From Salinarimonas soli (GTDB lineage Bacteria; Pseudomonadota; Alphaproteobacteria; Rhizobiales; Beijerinckiaceae), in the NCBI RefSeq assembly GCF_008386575.1, contig NZ_VUOA01000024.1, forward strand, positions 1 through 64,000: DNA of 64,000 nucleotides, in the 5' to 3' direction. Under the pieces are notes generated by a model, which saw only the letters and a list, made by a program, of their open reading frames with translations, was not told where the DNA came from and ran no database searches. Made by a program: the position numbers and the translations under genes. Below, piece after piece: positions 1-8,292 of the stretch (positions are counted from its first letter, which is position 1; every line of letters begins with the position of its first letter).

Positions 1-170
1 CCCCTTCACCGGGGGCTGAGGCAAGGGCGGCAGCCCGAGGGTGAGGGGGCGTCTCAGGCAGAGCCTCGTCCGGCTGAGCCCCCTCACCCCCGCTCACTTC
101 CTTCGCTTGCTCCGGCTGCCGATCCGCAGCCGGAGCCCTCTCCCCGCTCGCGGGGAGAGGAGAGATTGCC
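1..170. repeat. intergenic inverted repeats, no gene seen
   Basis: No convincing coding frame. The stretch holds stem-loop sequence: a GTGAGGGGG arm near 41-49 faces a CCCCCTCAC arm near 80-88, and a GC-rich stem lies at about 137-160 (CCTCTCCCC against GGGGAGAGG). The latter sits just past the stop of the minus-strand TRAP gene and could act as a terminator, although there is no clear U tract. Confidence 0.5.
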
Positions 171-1166
171 TCAATTCGTCGCCGAGGTGAGCGCCTGGAG
201 GCGGTCGTAGGTCTTCTGGTCCCAGGTGGCGTCCTTGCCCATGTGGAGCTTCACGGTCGCCTCGCGGAACGGCTTGCGGTCGATGGCGACCACGTTCTTG
301 CCCTGGGCCTTGAACCAGTCGACGAGCTCCTTCTCCGACTTGACGATCTCGTCGGTGGCCTTGTCGGCGGCGGCCTTCAGGACCTCGGCGAGGGTCTTCT
401 GCTCGTCCGCCGACATGCGCTTCAAGGTGCCGCCGGAGACGATGGTGAGAAGCGCGTCCGTGATGTGCCCGGTGAGCACGATGTTCTTCTGGACCTCGTG
501 GAACTTCTTGGCCTGAATGGTCGGCAGCGGGTTCTCCTGCGCGTCGGCCACGCCCTGGCTCAGCGCCAGATAGACCTCGGCGAAGGCGATGGGGGTCGGG
601 TTCGCGCCGACCGCCCGGGGGAACATGGTGTAGAGCGGCGCATCGGGCACGCGGATCTTCAGGCCCTTCATGTCCTCGGGCTTGGCGATGTCGCGGTTCG
701 AGGTCACGTGACGCTCGCCGTAATAGGTGAGCGCGGCCACCTTGTGGCCCGTGCGCTTCTCGTAGCCCTCGCCGAGCTCCTTGAAGAGGTCCGAGTTGCG
801 GAAGGCCTGCCAATGGCCGAAGTCGCGGAACATGTAGGGCGACCCGCCGATGGACAGGGGGCCGTAGGAGCGGCCGGCGAAGAGCTGGCCCGTATAGATG
901 ATGTCCACCGTGCCGAGCGACAGGCCCTCGTTGATGTCGGTCTCCTTGCCGAGCGACGACGCGGCGAAAACCTCGATCTCGTACTTGCCGTTGGTGCGCT
1001 TCTTGAACTCGTCGGCGGCCCACACGGCCCATTTGTGATAGGGCTCCGACGTCTCGTAGACGTGGCCCCATTTCAGCTTCGTCTGGGCGGCGGCGGGCAG
1101 CGCGGTGAGCGTCACCGCGGCGGCGGCGATGAGGGCTGCGACCCCCCGGCGGGTGATGGCGGACAT
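171..1166 (-). CDS. TRAP transporter substrate-binding protein, DctP family
   Basis: Periplasmic solute receptor of a TRAP (tripartite ATP-independent) uptake system, usually for carboxylates. The 331-aa protein begins with an N-terminal Arg pair and a hydrophobic signal segment ending near ALPAAAQ (residue ~28). It continues with a DctP-like body (KLKWGHVYETSEPYHKWA, then a central VTSNRDIAKPEDMKGLKIRV stretch). The ATG at 1166 is preferred over an upstream ATG because a strong AGGAGGA ribosome binding site lies just before it and the signal peptide then starts at residue 1. No DctQ or DctM membrane subunit lies in the window; they could lie to the left. The substrate cannot be read from sequence. 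Divergent from the ABC exporter at 1382. Confidence 0.9.
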   Translation of the reverse strand: MSAITRRGVAALIAAAAVTLTALPAAAQTKLKWGHVYETSEPYHKWAVWAADEFKKRTNGKYEIEVFAASSLGKETDINEGLSLGTVDIIYTGQLFAGRSYGPLSIGGSPYMFRDFGHWQAFRNSDLFKELGEGYEKRTGHKVAALTYYGERHVTSNRDIAKPEDMKGLKIRVPDAPLYTMFPRAVGANPTPIAFAEVYLALSQGVADAQENPLPTIQAKKFHEVQKNIVLTGHITDALLTIVSGGTLKRMSADEQKTLAEVLKAAADKATDEIVKSEKELVDWFKAQGKNVVAIDRKPFREATVKLHMGKDATWDQKTYDRLQALTSATN

Positions 1167-1381
1167 GGCTTCCTCCTGTTGCGTTCCTCGATGCGCGGGC
1201 GGGATCCGCTCGCGCAATGCCGCTGTCCGGCCTCTTCGGGCCTGTTCCAGGGCGTGGACGATAGGCTAACCGGCCTGGGGCTCGGCACAAGAGGAGAAAT
1301 CGGGCAGTCCCGCCCGCTCGCGTTTAGCTCGTGTTCAGATTGCCGTACGCATGGTTCACGTCCCCGCGCGAGACCGCCCCG

Positions 1382-3166
1382 ATGGCCGCCTCCCCCTCCC
1401 CCGGCGAACCGGCCGTCGCGTATGAACGCGCGCTGGTGGGCCTGTTCTGGAGGACGGTGCGGGGCTGGTGGAGCGGGGCCACCGCGCGCCAGGCCTGGGG
1501 CCTGACCGCCGCTCTTGCGGCGCTCGTCATCCTCAACATCGGCGCGAACCTCGCCCTCAACACCTGGAACCGCTTCTTCTTCGACGCCCTGGAGCGGCGC
1601 GACGGTGGCACGATCCTCACCGCGGTCGCGATCTTCGCGGGCCTCGTCGTCATGGTGGCGGGGGTGGGCGTCCTCATCGTGATGACCCGCGAGACCCTCC
1701 AGGTGCGCTGGCGCGAATGGCTCGTCGCCCGGCTCACGGGGCTTTGGCTTGGTGGGCAGCGCTATTACCGGCTCGGCCTGTCGGGCCTTGAGCCCTCCAA
1801 CCCGGAGCACCGCATCGCGGAGGAGAGCCGGCTCTCCACGGAGCCCGTGGCGGATTTCGCCATTGGGCTCCTCAACGCCTTCCTCACCGTCGCGGCCTTC
1901 GTCGGCATCCTGTGGACGGTGGGCGGGTCGCTCGCCGTCGGCTCGGTCACGGTGCCGGCCTACATGATGCTCGCCGCCATGGCCTACGGGCTCCTGCTGT
2001 CTGGCCTCACGATGCGGGTCGGGCGCCCGCTCGTCACGGCGGTGGCGGCCAAGAACGAGGCCGAGGCGCGCTTTCGCTACGAGCTGACCCGGCTGCGCGA
2101 GAACGCGGAGAGCGTGGCGCTCGTGCGCGGCGAGCGCGACGAGGGCCGGGTGCTCGACGCCTCCTACGCCGATCTCGTGCGCCGCTGGCTGCGGGTCGTG
2201 GGCCTGCATGGCCGCCTCACCTGGCTCACCAACGGCTCGGGCGCCCTCGTTCCCGTGGTGCCCGTCCTCCTCGCCGCGCCGAAGTACCTGTCGGGCGAGC
2301 TGTCGCTTGGGGCCGTGACCCAGCTCGCGGCGGCCTTCGTCCAGGTCCAGGTCGCCTTCGCCTGGCTCGTCGACAACTACAAGGCCGTCGCCCAGTGGTA
2401 CGCCTCGGCGCGCCGCCTCACCGCCCTCGTGGCCGCCGCCGACGAGCTCGACGAGGGCGTGTCGCCGGCCGGCATCGAGGGTGGCATCCAGGTGCTGCGC
2501 GTGGCCGATCCCCGCGTGGCGCTGCATGGCCTCGTCATCCGCGACCGTGCGGGCCGGCCCCTCATCGGACGGACGGATCTTGCGATCGCGCCCGGCGAGA
2601 AGGTGCTGATCACGGGCGAGTCCGGCATCGGCAAGAGCACGCTGGTGCGCGCGGTCGCAGGATTGTGGCCCTGGGGCGAGGGGCGAATCCTGCTGCCCGA
2701 GCATACCGCCGTAGCCTTCATGCCGCAGCGCGCCTACCTGCCCTTAGGCTCCCTGCGCCTCAGCCTGCTCTACCCTGCCCTCGACCTCCCCGTGGACGAC
2801 GCCGAGATCGTGGAGACGCTGGTGGCCTGCGGGCTGAGCCATCTCGCGCCCCGCCTCGACGCCGTGGAGCGCTGGGACGCCATCCTGTCGAGCGGCGAGC
2901 GCCAGCGCCTCGCCTTCGCCCGCCTCTTCCTCCAGCGCCCGGGCCTCGTCGTCATGGACGAGGCTACCTCGGCCCTCGACGAGGCCTTCCAGGCCCGCCT
3001 GATGCTGCTGGTGCGCGAGCGGTTGACCGAATCCACCCTGATCTCCATCGGCCACCGGCCGGGCCTCGAGGCCTTCCACGACCGCCGCCTCGCCCTGGTG
3101 GCGGGGGAGGACGGCGCGAGGCTCGTCGAGGATCACACGCCCCGCGGCTTGCGGGCCGTGCGCTGA
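1382..3166 (+). CDS. ABC transporter, fused permease and ATPase, SbmA/BacA-like (YddA type)
   Basis: A half-transporter of 594 aa with an N-terminal SbmA/BacA-like membrane domain (about residues 25-320, several hydrophobic helices) and a C-terminal nucleotide-binding domain. Walker A GESGIGKST starts near residue 412, the signature is read as LSSGERQRLAFARL, and Walker B is LVVMDEATSALDE near 522. Members of this family move peptides or cobalamin-like compounds across the inner membrane; the substrate here is unknown. The frame is also open from a GTG at 1331, but the ATG at 1382 gives a normal N-terminus. It stands alone, followed 35 bp later by an orphan gene on the same strand. Confidence 0.88.
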   Translation: MAASPSPGEPAVAYERALVGLFWRTVRGWWSGATARQAWGLTAALAALVILNIGANLALNTWNRFFFDALERRDGGTILTAVAIFAGLVVMVAGVGVLIVMTRETLQVRWREWLVARLTGLWLGGQRYYRLGLSGLEPSNPEHRIAEESRLSTEPVADFAIGLLNAFLTVAAFVGILWTVGGSLAVGSVTVPAYMMLAAMAYGLLLSGLTMRVGRPLVTAVAAKNEAEARFRYELTRLRENAESVALVRGERDEGRVLDASYADLVRRWLRVVGLHGRLTWLTNGSGALVPVVPVLLAAPKYLSGELSLGAVTQLAAAFVQVQVAFAWLVDNYKAVAQWYASARRLTALVAAADELDEGVSPAGIEGGIQVLRVADPRVALHGLVIRDRAGRPLIGRTDLAIAPGEKVLITGESGIGKSTLVRAVAGLWPWGEGRILLPEHTAVAFMPQRAYLPLGSLRLSLLYPALDLPVDDAEIVETLVACGLSHLAPRLDAVERWDAILSSGERQRLAFARLFLQRPGLVVMDEATSALDEAFQARLMLLVRERLTESTLISIGHRPGLEAFHDRRLALVAGEDGARLVEDHTPRGLRAVR

Positions 3167-3201
3167 CGGGCCACCATCCCCACCCCGACGAGAGAGGCAC
3201 C

Positions 3202-3798
3202 ATGACCGACGCCGCCGCGAAGACCCTGCATTTCTGGGACGCCTATTGGGGACTTCGCGAGAAGGAATGCCCCTGCGACGTGCATTTCGTCGAATGGCTC
3301 GACGAGACCGGCATCGTCGATAGCACGATCTACCATTTCGGCACCGGCGGGCATCACCATGTGGGCATCGAGTGCGCGTCGCCCAAGCGCCGCAACGCGG
3401 TGCTCGGCATCACGGCCGCGCCGCAGGAATATGACGACTTCGTCAAGCTCGCGATCGCCCACCCGGAGGTGCTGCGCCACTACAATTGCGTGTTCGGCGA
3501 CATCTACCTCATCAACGACCGGCTCCTGCCGGCCTTCGACGTGGTGACCCTGTTCCACCTGTGCGAGTTCCGCGGCGAGAAGAACGACGCCTACGACGCG
3601 CTCACGGATCTCGAGGTCACGCAGCTCCTCACCGACCACACCCGCCCCGGCGGCCACATCCTGTTCTTCCCCGGCTCCTACGCCTGGGACCGCGCCGATC
3701 ACAGCGCGAAGGACGTGGTGGCGGAGTGGGAGGCGACCCGGGACGTGGAGCGGGTCGGGATGTTCAAGTCGGTGCTGGTGTACCGCAAGCGGGGGTGA
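3202..3798 (+). CDS. uncharacterised protein with methyltransferase-like motifs
   Basis: A 198-aa soluble protein I cannot assign. A glycine-rich loop after a beta strand (IYHFGTGGHHHVGIE, residues ~36-50), a later FDVVTLFHL strand and an RPGGHILFFPGS motif near the C-terminus resemble, in order, the SAM-binding loop, a mid strand and the RPGG turn of class I methyltransferases. That suggests a methyltransferase-like fold, but the acidic residue expected after motif I is not obvious, so activity is uncertain. The ATG at 3202 follows an AGAGAGG ribosome binding site. It lies 35 bp after the ABC exporter and may be cotranscribed with it. Confidence 0.75.
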   Translation: MTDAAAKTLHFWDAYWGLREKECPCDVHFVEWLDETGIVDSTIYHFGTGGHHHVGIECASPKRRNAVLGITAAPQEYDDFVKLAIAHPEVLRHYNCVFGDIYLINDRLLPAFDVVTLFHLCEFRGEKNDAYDALTDLEVTQLLTDHTRPGGHILFFPGSYAWDRADHSAKDVVAEWEATRDVERVGMFKSVLVYRKRG

Positions 3799-3802
3799 GC
3801 TC

Positions 3803-3835
3803 TTGTCCCCCCTCCCCCTTGCGGGGAGGGGGATC
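3803..3835. repeat. single stem of repeat family B between convergent genes
   Basis: A CCCTCCCCC-TTGC-GGGGAGGGGG palindrome between the stops of two convergent genes. It equals one arm of the ~157-bp repeat seen in full at 18385-18541 and 43780-43939. By position it could serve as a bidirectional terminator, but it has no U tract. Confidence 0.6.
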
Positions 3836-3838
3836 GGC

Positions 3839-5179
3839 TCAGGCCGCCGCCTTGGTCAGCGCCTCGACCACGTCGTTCACCACCTCCGTGACGAGGTCGC
3901 GGTCGTCGCCCTCGGCCATGACGCGGATCACGGGCTCGGTGCCCGAGGGGCGGATGACGAGGCGGCCGGCGTTGCCGAGGCGCTCGCGGGCGGCCTCGAT
4001 CACCGTGACGACACCCTCGTTCTGAAGCGGCTGGCCGGAGCGGTAGCGCACGTTCTTGAGGATCTGCGGCAGGGGCTCGAAGCAGTGGCAGACCTCGGAG
4101 ACGGGCTTGCCCGACTGCTTGACCACCGCGAGGAGCTGGAGCGCCGCGAGCAGGCCGTCGCCCGTGGTGGTGTAGTCCGACAGGATGATGTGGCCCGACT
4201 GCTCGCCGCCGAGATTGAAGCCGTGCTCGCGCATGTGCTCCAGGACGTAGCGGTCGCCCACCGCCGTGCGCACGAGATCAAGCCCGAGCCCGCCGAGATA
4301 GCGCTCCAGGCCGAGATTGGACATGATGGTGGCCACCACGCCCGGCTGCGACAGGCGGCCGGCGTCGCGCCAGCTCTTGGCCACCACCGCCATGAGCTGG
4401 TCCCCGTCGACGGGCGTGCCCTTCTCGTCGACGATGAGCACCCGGTCCGCGTCGCCGTCGAGCGCGATGCCGACATCGGCGCGCAGCTCGCGCACCTTGC
4501 GCACCAGGGCGTCGGGGGACGTCGAGCCCACGTCGCGGTTGATGTTGAAGCCGTCCGGCTCGACGCCGATCGCCACCACCTCGGCGCCGAGCTCCCACAG
4601 GGTCTCGGGCGCGACCTTGTAGGCCGCCCCGTTGGCGCAATCGACGACGACGCGCATGCCCTCGAGGTCGATGCGGCGCGGCAGGGTGCGCTTGGCGAAC
4701 TCGATATAGCGGGCGTGCACGCTCTCGATGCGCTTGGCGCGCCCGAGGTCCTTCGATCCCGCGAGGCGGCGGGCGAGGTCGGAATCGAGGAGCTCCTCGA
4801 TGGAGCGCTCCACGTCGTCGGAGAGCTTGAAGCCGTCGGGCCCGAAGATCTTGATCCCGTTGTCCTCGTAGGCGTTGTGCGAGGCCGAGATCATCACCCC
4901 CATGTCGGCGCGCATGGAGCGGGTCAGCATGGCGACCGCGGGCGTCGGCATGGGGCCGAGGAGCAGCACGTCCATGCCAACCGACGTGAAGCCCGCCACC
5001 ATGGCGGTCTCGATCATGTAGCCCGACAGGCGGGTGTCCTTGCCGATCACCACCCGGTTGCGGTGGTGGCCGCGGCGGAACAGGAGGCCCGCCGCCTGGC
5101 CCACCTTGAGGGCGAGCTCGGGCGTGATGACGCCGTTGGCGCGTCCGCGGATGCCGTCGGTCCCGAAATATTTGCGCAC
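3839..5179 (-). CDS. glmM: phosphoglucosamine mutase
   Basis: Converts glucosamine-6-phosphate to glucosamine-1-phosphate, a cytosolic step toward UDP-GlcNAc for peptidoglycan and lipopolysaccharide. The length of 446 aa is typical. The N-terminus FGTDGIRG, the phosphoserine loop ISASHN (Ser100 by homology to Ser102 of E. coli), the magnesium loop DGDADR and the C-terminal phosphate-binding [12 protein letters not shown] are all present. The start is a GTG at 5179 preceded by GGAG at a good distance. The gene is not next to ftsH or folP here, its neighbours in many bacteria. It converges on the 3202 gene, with a repeat stem between the stops. Confidence 0.97.
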   Translation of the reverse strand: MRKYFGTDGIRGRANGVITPELALKVGQAAGLLFRRGHHRNRVVIGKDTRLSGYMIETAMVAGFTSVGMDVLLLGPMPTPAVAMLTRSMRADMGVMISASHNAYEDNGIKIFGPDGFKLSDDVERSIEELLDSDLARRLAGSKDLGRAKRIESVHARYIEFAKRTLPRRIDLEGMRVVVDCANGAAYKVAPETLWELGAEVVAIGVEPDGFNINRDVGSTSPDALVRKVRELRADVGIALDGDADRVLIVDEKGTPVDGDQLMAVVAKSWRDAGRLSQPGVVATIMSNLGLERYLGGLGLDLVRTAVGDRYVLEHMREHGFNLGGEQSGHIILSDYTTTGDGLLAALQLLAVVKQSGKPVSEVCHCFEPLPQILKNVRYRSGQPLQNEGVVTVIEAARERLGNAGRLVIRPSGTEPVIRVMAEGDDRDLVTEVVNDVVEALTKAAA

Positions 5180-5247
5180 GCCTGATCTCCGCTAGGCCTG
5201 AAGCGATCCGAATTGAATCCGTGAGAAAGCAACCTTGAGGCGCCGGG

Positions 5248-6267
5248 TCAAGAGCGCGGCTCGCGCTCCCAGAAGACGCAGCCCTGGAAGGCGAAGACGA
5301 GTTCCCCGTGCTGGTTGTGGCCCGTGTTCTCGTTGAACACGAGGCCCCAGTCCGGCCGCGAGGCCGAGGCGCGCTTGTCCGTGACGGTCGAGCGGTAGGT
5401 GATCACGTCGTCGACATAGACGGGCTTGAGCCATTTGAGATCGCGAAAGCCGGGCGAGGGTCCGAGCGAGGCGGGCTGGAGGCCCCGCGCCCGCGCCGCC
5501 TCGGCGGCGGCCCTCCGGTGCTCCACCATGTGCCGCATCCACAAGGCTCCCGTGTGCCAGCCCGAGGCGCACAGGGCCCCGAACAGGCTGCCGCGCGCGG
5601 CCTCGGCATCGACATGGAAGCGCTGGGGATCGAAGGCGCGGGCGAAGCGCACGATCTCGTCGGCGCCGAAGCGGTGGCTCCCCAGCTCGTTCACGGTGCC
5701 GACGGCCACGCTCTCGAAGAACGGGAAGGGATGCTCTGGCGGATCCCCCGCCGGCGCGGCCGGCTCCGCGCCCTCCCCCGTCGCGGGGGTTCGGGCGAGG
5801 GGGGCCGCGGGCACGCCGTCCATCCCGCGCCGCCCGATCATGATCCAGTTCGTCTGGGTGGCGAGCGGCTCGCCGGCGGCGTTGACGATCTCGAAGCGGA
5901 AGCGCACGAGGCCGAGATCGGGGCGGCTCTTCGAGGCGCGCGCCTCCAGCACCGTATGGCGGGCCGAGACCCGGTCGCCCGGGCGCAAGGGGCGCATCCA
6001 CTTCACCTCCTCGATGCCCGGCGCCCCCTGCGAGGCGCTGTCGAGGATGAAGCCGTCGGCGATCATGCGCATGAGCAGGGCGCAGGTGTGCCACCCCGAG
6101 CCGATGAGCTCGCCCGCGAAGGTCTCCCGCGCCGCCGCTGCGTCGAGATGGAAGACCTGCGGATCGAAATCGCGGGCGAAGGCCACGATATCGTCCGCCG
6201 TCACCTCCACCGCGCCATAGGCCATGGTGGAGCCCGGCTCGAAATCCTCGAAGTGGTAGCGGGGCAT
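5248..6267 (-). CDS. MaoC-family protein with two hotdog domains
   Basis: A 339-aa protein made of two tandem MaoC-like hotdog domains. The first half begins with MPRYHFEDFEPGS and carries FARDFDPQVFHLD...SGWHTCALLMR; the second repeats this as FARAFDPQRFHVD...SGWHTGALWMR from about residue 195. The paired D-P-Q-x-F-H and S-G-W-H-T motifs fit (R)-enoyl-CoA hydratase-like folds, though acidic and histidine residues of a classical hydratase are not clearly placed, so substrate and even catalysis are unsure. It starts directly after the apt stop codon with no spacer, so the two genes are very likely cotranscribed and translationally coupled. Confidence 0.88.
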   Translation of the reverse strand: MPRYHFEDFEPGSTMAYGAVEVTADDIVAFARDFDPQVFHLDAAAARETFAGELIGSGWHTCALLMRMIADGFILDSASQGAPGIEEVKWMRPLRPGDRVSARHTVLEARASKSRPDLGLVRFRFEIVNAAGEPLATQTNWIMIGRRGMDGVPAAPLARTPATGEGAEPAAPAGDPPEHPFPFFESVAVGTVNELGSHRFGADEIVRFARAFDPQRFHVDAEAARGSLFGALCASGWHTGALWMRHMVEHRRAAAEAARARGLQPASLGPSPGFRDLKWLKPVYVDDVITYRSTVTDKRASASRPDWGLVFNENTGHNQHGELVFAFQGCVFWEREPRS

Positions 6268-6813
6268 CTAGTGGCCCTCGAAGGCGATGAGGCTTCGCAC
6301 GTCCACGCCCATGGCGCGCAGGCGCTCGGCACCGCCGAGATCGGGCAGGTCGATAATGAAGCAGGCCGCCGCGACCTCGGCCCCGATGCCGCGCAGGAGC
6401 TTGACCGCAGCGGTCGCCGTGCCGCCCGTCGCGATGAGGTCGTCCACCAGCACCACCCGCTCGCCCTGGACGAGGGCGTCGGCATGCATCTCGATCTCGT
6501 CGGAGCCGTATTCGAGGGCGTAGGCCACGCTCACCGTGCGGTGGGGCAGCTTGCCCCGCTTCCGGATCGGCACGAAGCCCGCCGAGAGCTGGTGCGCCAC
6601 CGCGCCCCCCAGGATGAAGCCCCGCGCCTCGATGCCCGCGACCTTGTCGATCTTGGCGCCCGCATAGGGGTGCACCAGCTCGTCCACCGCGCGGCGGAAC
6701 GCTCGGGCGTCGCCGAGCAGGGTGGTGATGTCCCGGAACATGATGCCGGGCTTCGGGTAATCGGGGATGGTGCGGATCGCGCTGCGCAGGTCGGAGGCGA
6801 GGCGGTCGTCCAT
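6268..6813 (-). CDS. apt: adenine phosphoribosyltransferase
   Basis: Salvages adenine with PRPP to AMP in the cytosol. The 181-aa length is standard. The N-terminal region [18 protein letters not shown] and the PRPP-binding loop [14 protein letters not shown] (residues ~118-131) are diagnostic. Together with mtnP upstream on the same strand it makes functional sense: MtnP releases adenine from methylthioadenosine and Apt recovers it. The 312-bp gap to mtnP contains a palindromic repeat, so the two may or may not share a transcript. Confidence 0.96.
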   Translation of the reverse strand: MDDRLASDLRSAIRTIPDYPKPGIMFRDITTLLGDARAFRRAVDELVHPYAGAKIDKVAGIEARGFILGGAVAHQLSAGFVPIRKRGKLPHRTVSVAYALEYGSDEIEMHADALVQGERVVLVDDLIATGGTATAAVKLLRGIGAEVAAACFIIDLPDLGGAERLRAMGVDVRSLIAFEGH

Positions 6814-6944
6814 GGGGCGGCTCTCCCGGATTGGCGCGGCACCTTAGCCGATCGGCGGCGGCTGACCAGGGGGCAGGTTCGGGCCCTGGGCGGAGGTGGG
6901 GATACGCGCTCTGCCACAGCCGATCTCACGTTGCACCTCGTCCT

Positions 6945-7061
6945 GAGGTGCGAGCGGAGCGAGCCTCGAAGGGCGTGCCAGGGCTCTCCGGACGGCTGTG
7001 GCAGGCGTGCTGCGTGCTTCGAGGCTCGCCGCCGGCTCACGCCTCAGCATGCGGGGGGTGG
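6945..7061 (-). repeat. repeat family R, copy 1 (core only, minus orientation)
   Basis: A ~115-bp imperfect palindrome in the apt-mtnP gap. The outer arms CCTGAGGTGCGAG and CCTCAGCATG are in inverted orientation, with CCTCGAAG / CTTCGAGG inside. The core (CTGTGGCAGG...TGCGTGCTTCGAGG) matches the copies at 8069, 16401, 42663 and 46822. The rest of the 6814-7125 intergenic stretch holds a hairpin at 7101-7121 and nothing else recognisable. Confidence 0.75.
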
Positions 7062-7100
7062 GAAATCACTGGTTCGAGGTGGTACCCCCTCACCCCCGGC

Positions 7101-7121
7101 CCCTCTCCCCCTGGGAGAGGG
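7101..7121 (-). terminator. hairpin downstream of mtnP
   Basis: Nine-bp stem CCCTCTCCC / GGGAGAGGG with a 3-nt loop, a few bases past the mtnP stop on the minus strand. There is no U tract, so it may be a processing or stabilising hairpin rather than an intrinsic terminator. Confidence 0.45.
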
Positions 7122-7125
7122 AAGG

Positions 7126-8001
7126 CTAGCGCCCCAGCACCCGGCCCGCCACGGCGTCGAGCTTCTGCACCAGCTCCAGGTCCCGGAACTCCGGCGGGGT
7201 CATGATCGCGGTGTCGAGGGCCCGGTCCGATTTCGCGGGGCAGGGCTCGTGCTCGGCGGGGAAGTCGCGGGCGAGGCGGCTCACGAGGCGGGCCGCCTTG
7301 TCGGCGTTGGCGCGCACCACCTTGATCACGTCCGCCACCTCGACGGCCTCGTGGTCGGGGTGCCAGCAGTCGAAATCGGTCACCATGGCGACCGTGGCGT
7401 AGGTGATCTCGGCTTCCCGGGCGAGCTTCGCCTCGGGCATGTTGGTCATGCCGATCACGGTGTAGCCGAGGCCCTTGTAGGTGAGGGACTCGGCGAGCGA
7501 CGAGAATTGCGGCCCCTCCATGCAGACATAGGTGCCCCCGCGCGAGACCGCGATCCCCTCGGCGGCGGCGGCCTGGGCGAGGCGCTCCTGGAGGCGGGGG
7601 CCGATGGGGTGGGCCATGGAGACATGGGCCACGCAGCCTCGCCCGAAGAACGAGCTCTCGCGCCGGTGCGTCCGGTCGACGAACTGGTCGACGAGCACGA
7701 AGGTGCCGGGCGGGCACTCCTCCTTGAAGGAGCCGCAGGCCGAGAGCGACACGAGGTCCGTGACGCCGGCCCGCTTCATGACGTCGATATTGGCGCGGTA
7801 GTTGATGTCGGAGGGCGAGACCCGGTGGCCGCGCCCGTGGCGGGGCATGAAGGCGACCGTGGTCGGCCCGATGCGGCCGATGCGCAGCGCGTCCGAGGGC
7901 TCGCCCCAGGGCGAGGCGATCCTCTCCTCGCGCACGTCCTCCATCCCCGGCAGGTCGTAGACCCCCGACCCGCCCATGACGCCCAGGATCGCTGCCGGCA
8001 T
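7126..8001 (-). CDS. mtnP: S-methyl-5'-thioadenosine phosphorylase
   Basis: Phosphorolysis of methylthioadenosine to adenine and methylthioribose-1-phosphate, in methionine salvage and polyamine metabolism. The 291-aa protein has the family N-terminus ILGVMGGSGVYDLPGM, the phosphate-binding RHGRGHRVSPSDINYRANI (residues ~53-71), VSLSACGSFKEE and the FSSLAE/GMTNMPEAKLAREAEI region. The ATG at 8001 gives the canonical start; the frame is open further upstream but that region is a repeat. No other methionine-salvage gene is in the window apart from apt downstream. Confidence 0.95.
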   Translation of the reverse strand: MPAAILGVMGGSGVYDLPGMEDVREERIASPWGEPSDALRIGRIGPTTVAFMPRHGRGHRVSPSDINYRANIDVMKRAGVTDLVSLSACGSFKEECPPGTFVLVDQFVDRTHRRESSFFGRGCVAHVSMAHPIGPRLQERLAQAAAAEGIAVSRGGTYVCMEGPQFSSLAESLTYKGLGYTVIGMTNMPEAKLAREAEITYATVAMVTDFDCWHPDHEAVEVADVIKVVRANADKAARLVSRLARDFPAEHEPCPAKSDRALDTAIMTPPEFRDLELVQKLDAVAGRVLGR

Positions 8002-8068
8002 GCCGTCCCCTCGCTCGCTCCGGCCGACAGGGTGGGCGAACCCGCGCCCTGCGGCAAGGGCCCTCGAC

Positions 8069-8267
8069 GCCTCAGATCCTGACCCGACAGGGTTCGCTCC
8101 TGTCCCCCTCATGCCGAGGTGCCTGCCGAAGGCGGGCCTCGAAGCACGCACCACCTCTGTCACGGCTCTCCGGAGATCCCTGGACCGCCCTTCGAGGCCG
8201 GGCTCCGCAGGGCGCCTCAGGACGAGGGTAGTGGGTGGGCCGTGCTTACGGGGGCCAGCCTCTCAAG
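8069..8267 (+). repeat. repeat family R, copy 2 (long form with terminal inverted repeats)
   Basis: A 199-bp element filling the mtnP-petC gap. The core palindrome (8107-8227) is shared with four other copies. Outside it, the left end GCCTCAGATCCTGACCC (8069) and the right end, read inward as CTTGAGAGGCTGGCCCC (from 8267), form imperfect ~17-bp inverted repeats. The same ends are found around copy 4 at 42663-42835. The right end touches the petC terminator. Confidence 0.75.
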
Positions 8268-8290
8268 AAAAAGGGCCCCGAAGGGCCCCT
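8263..8290 (-). terminator. intrinsic terminator of the petABC operon
   Basis: On the minus strand, directly after the petC stop: stem GGGCCC, loop TTCG, stem GGGCCC, then TTTTTC. This is a good rho-independent terminator. Confidence 0.85.
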
Positions 8291-8292
8291 GA

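Noticed and set aside
243-1505. Long plus-strand open frame opposite the TRAP gene
   Set aside because: The frame is Arg/Gly/His/Asp-rich with no domain and is the mirror of the DctP gene, which has a signal peptide and strong ribosome site. High GC keeps antisense frames open.
5308-8082. 924-codon plus-strand frame across maoC, apt and mtnP
   Set aside because: It spans three well-identified minus-strand genes and an intergenic repeat; the composition is typical of antisense frames.
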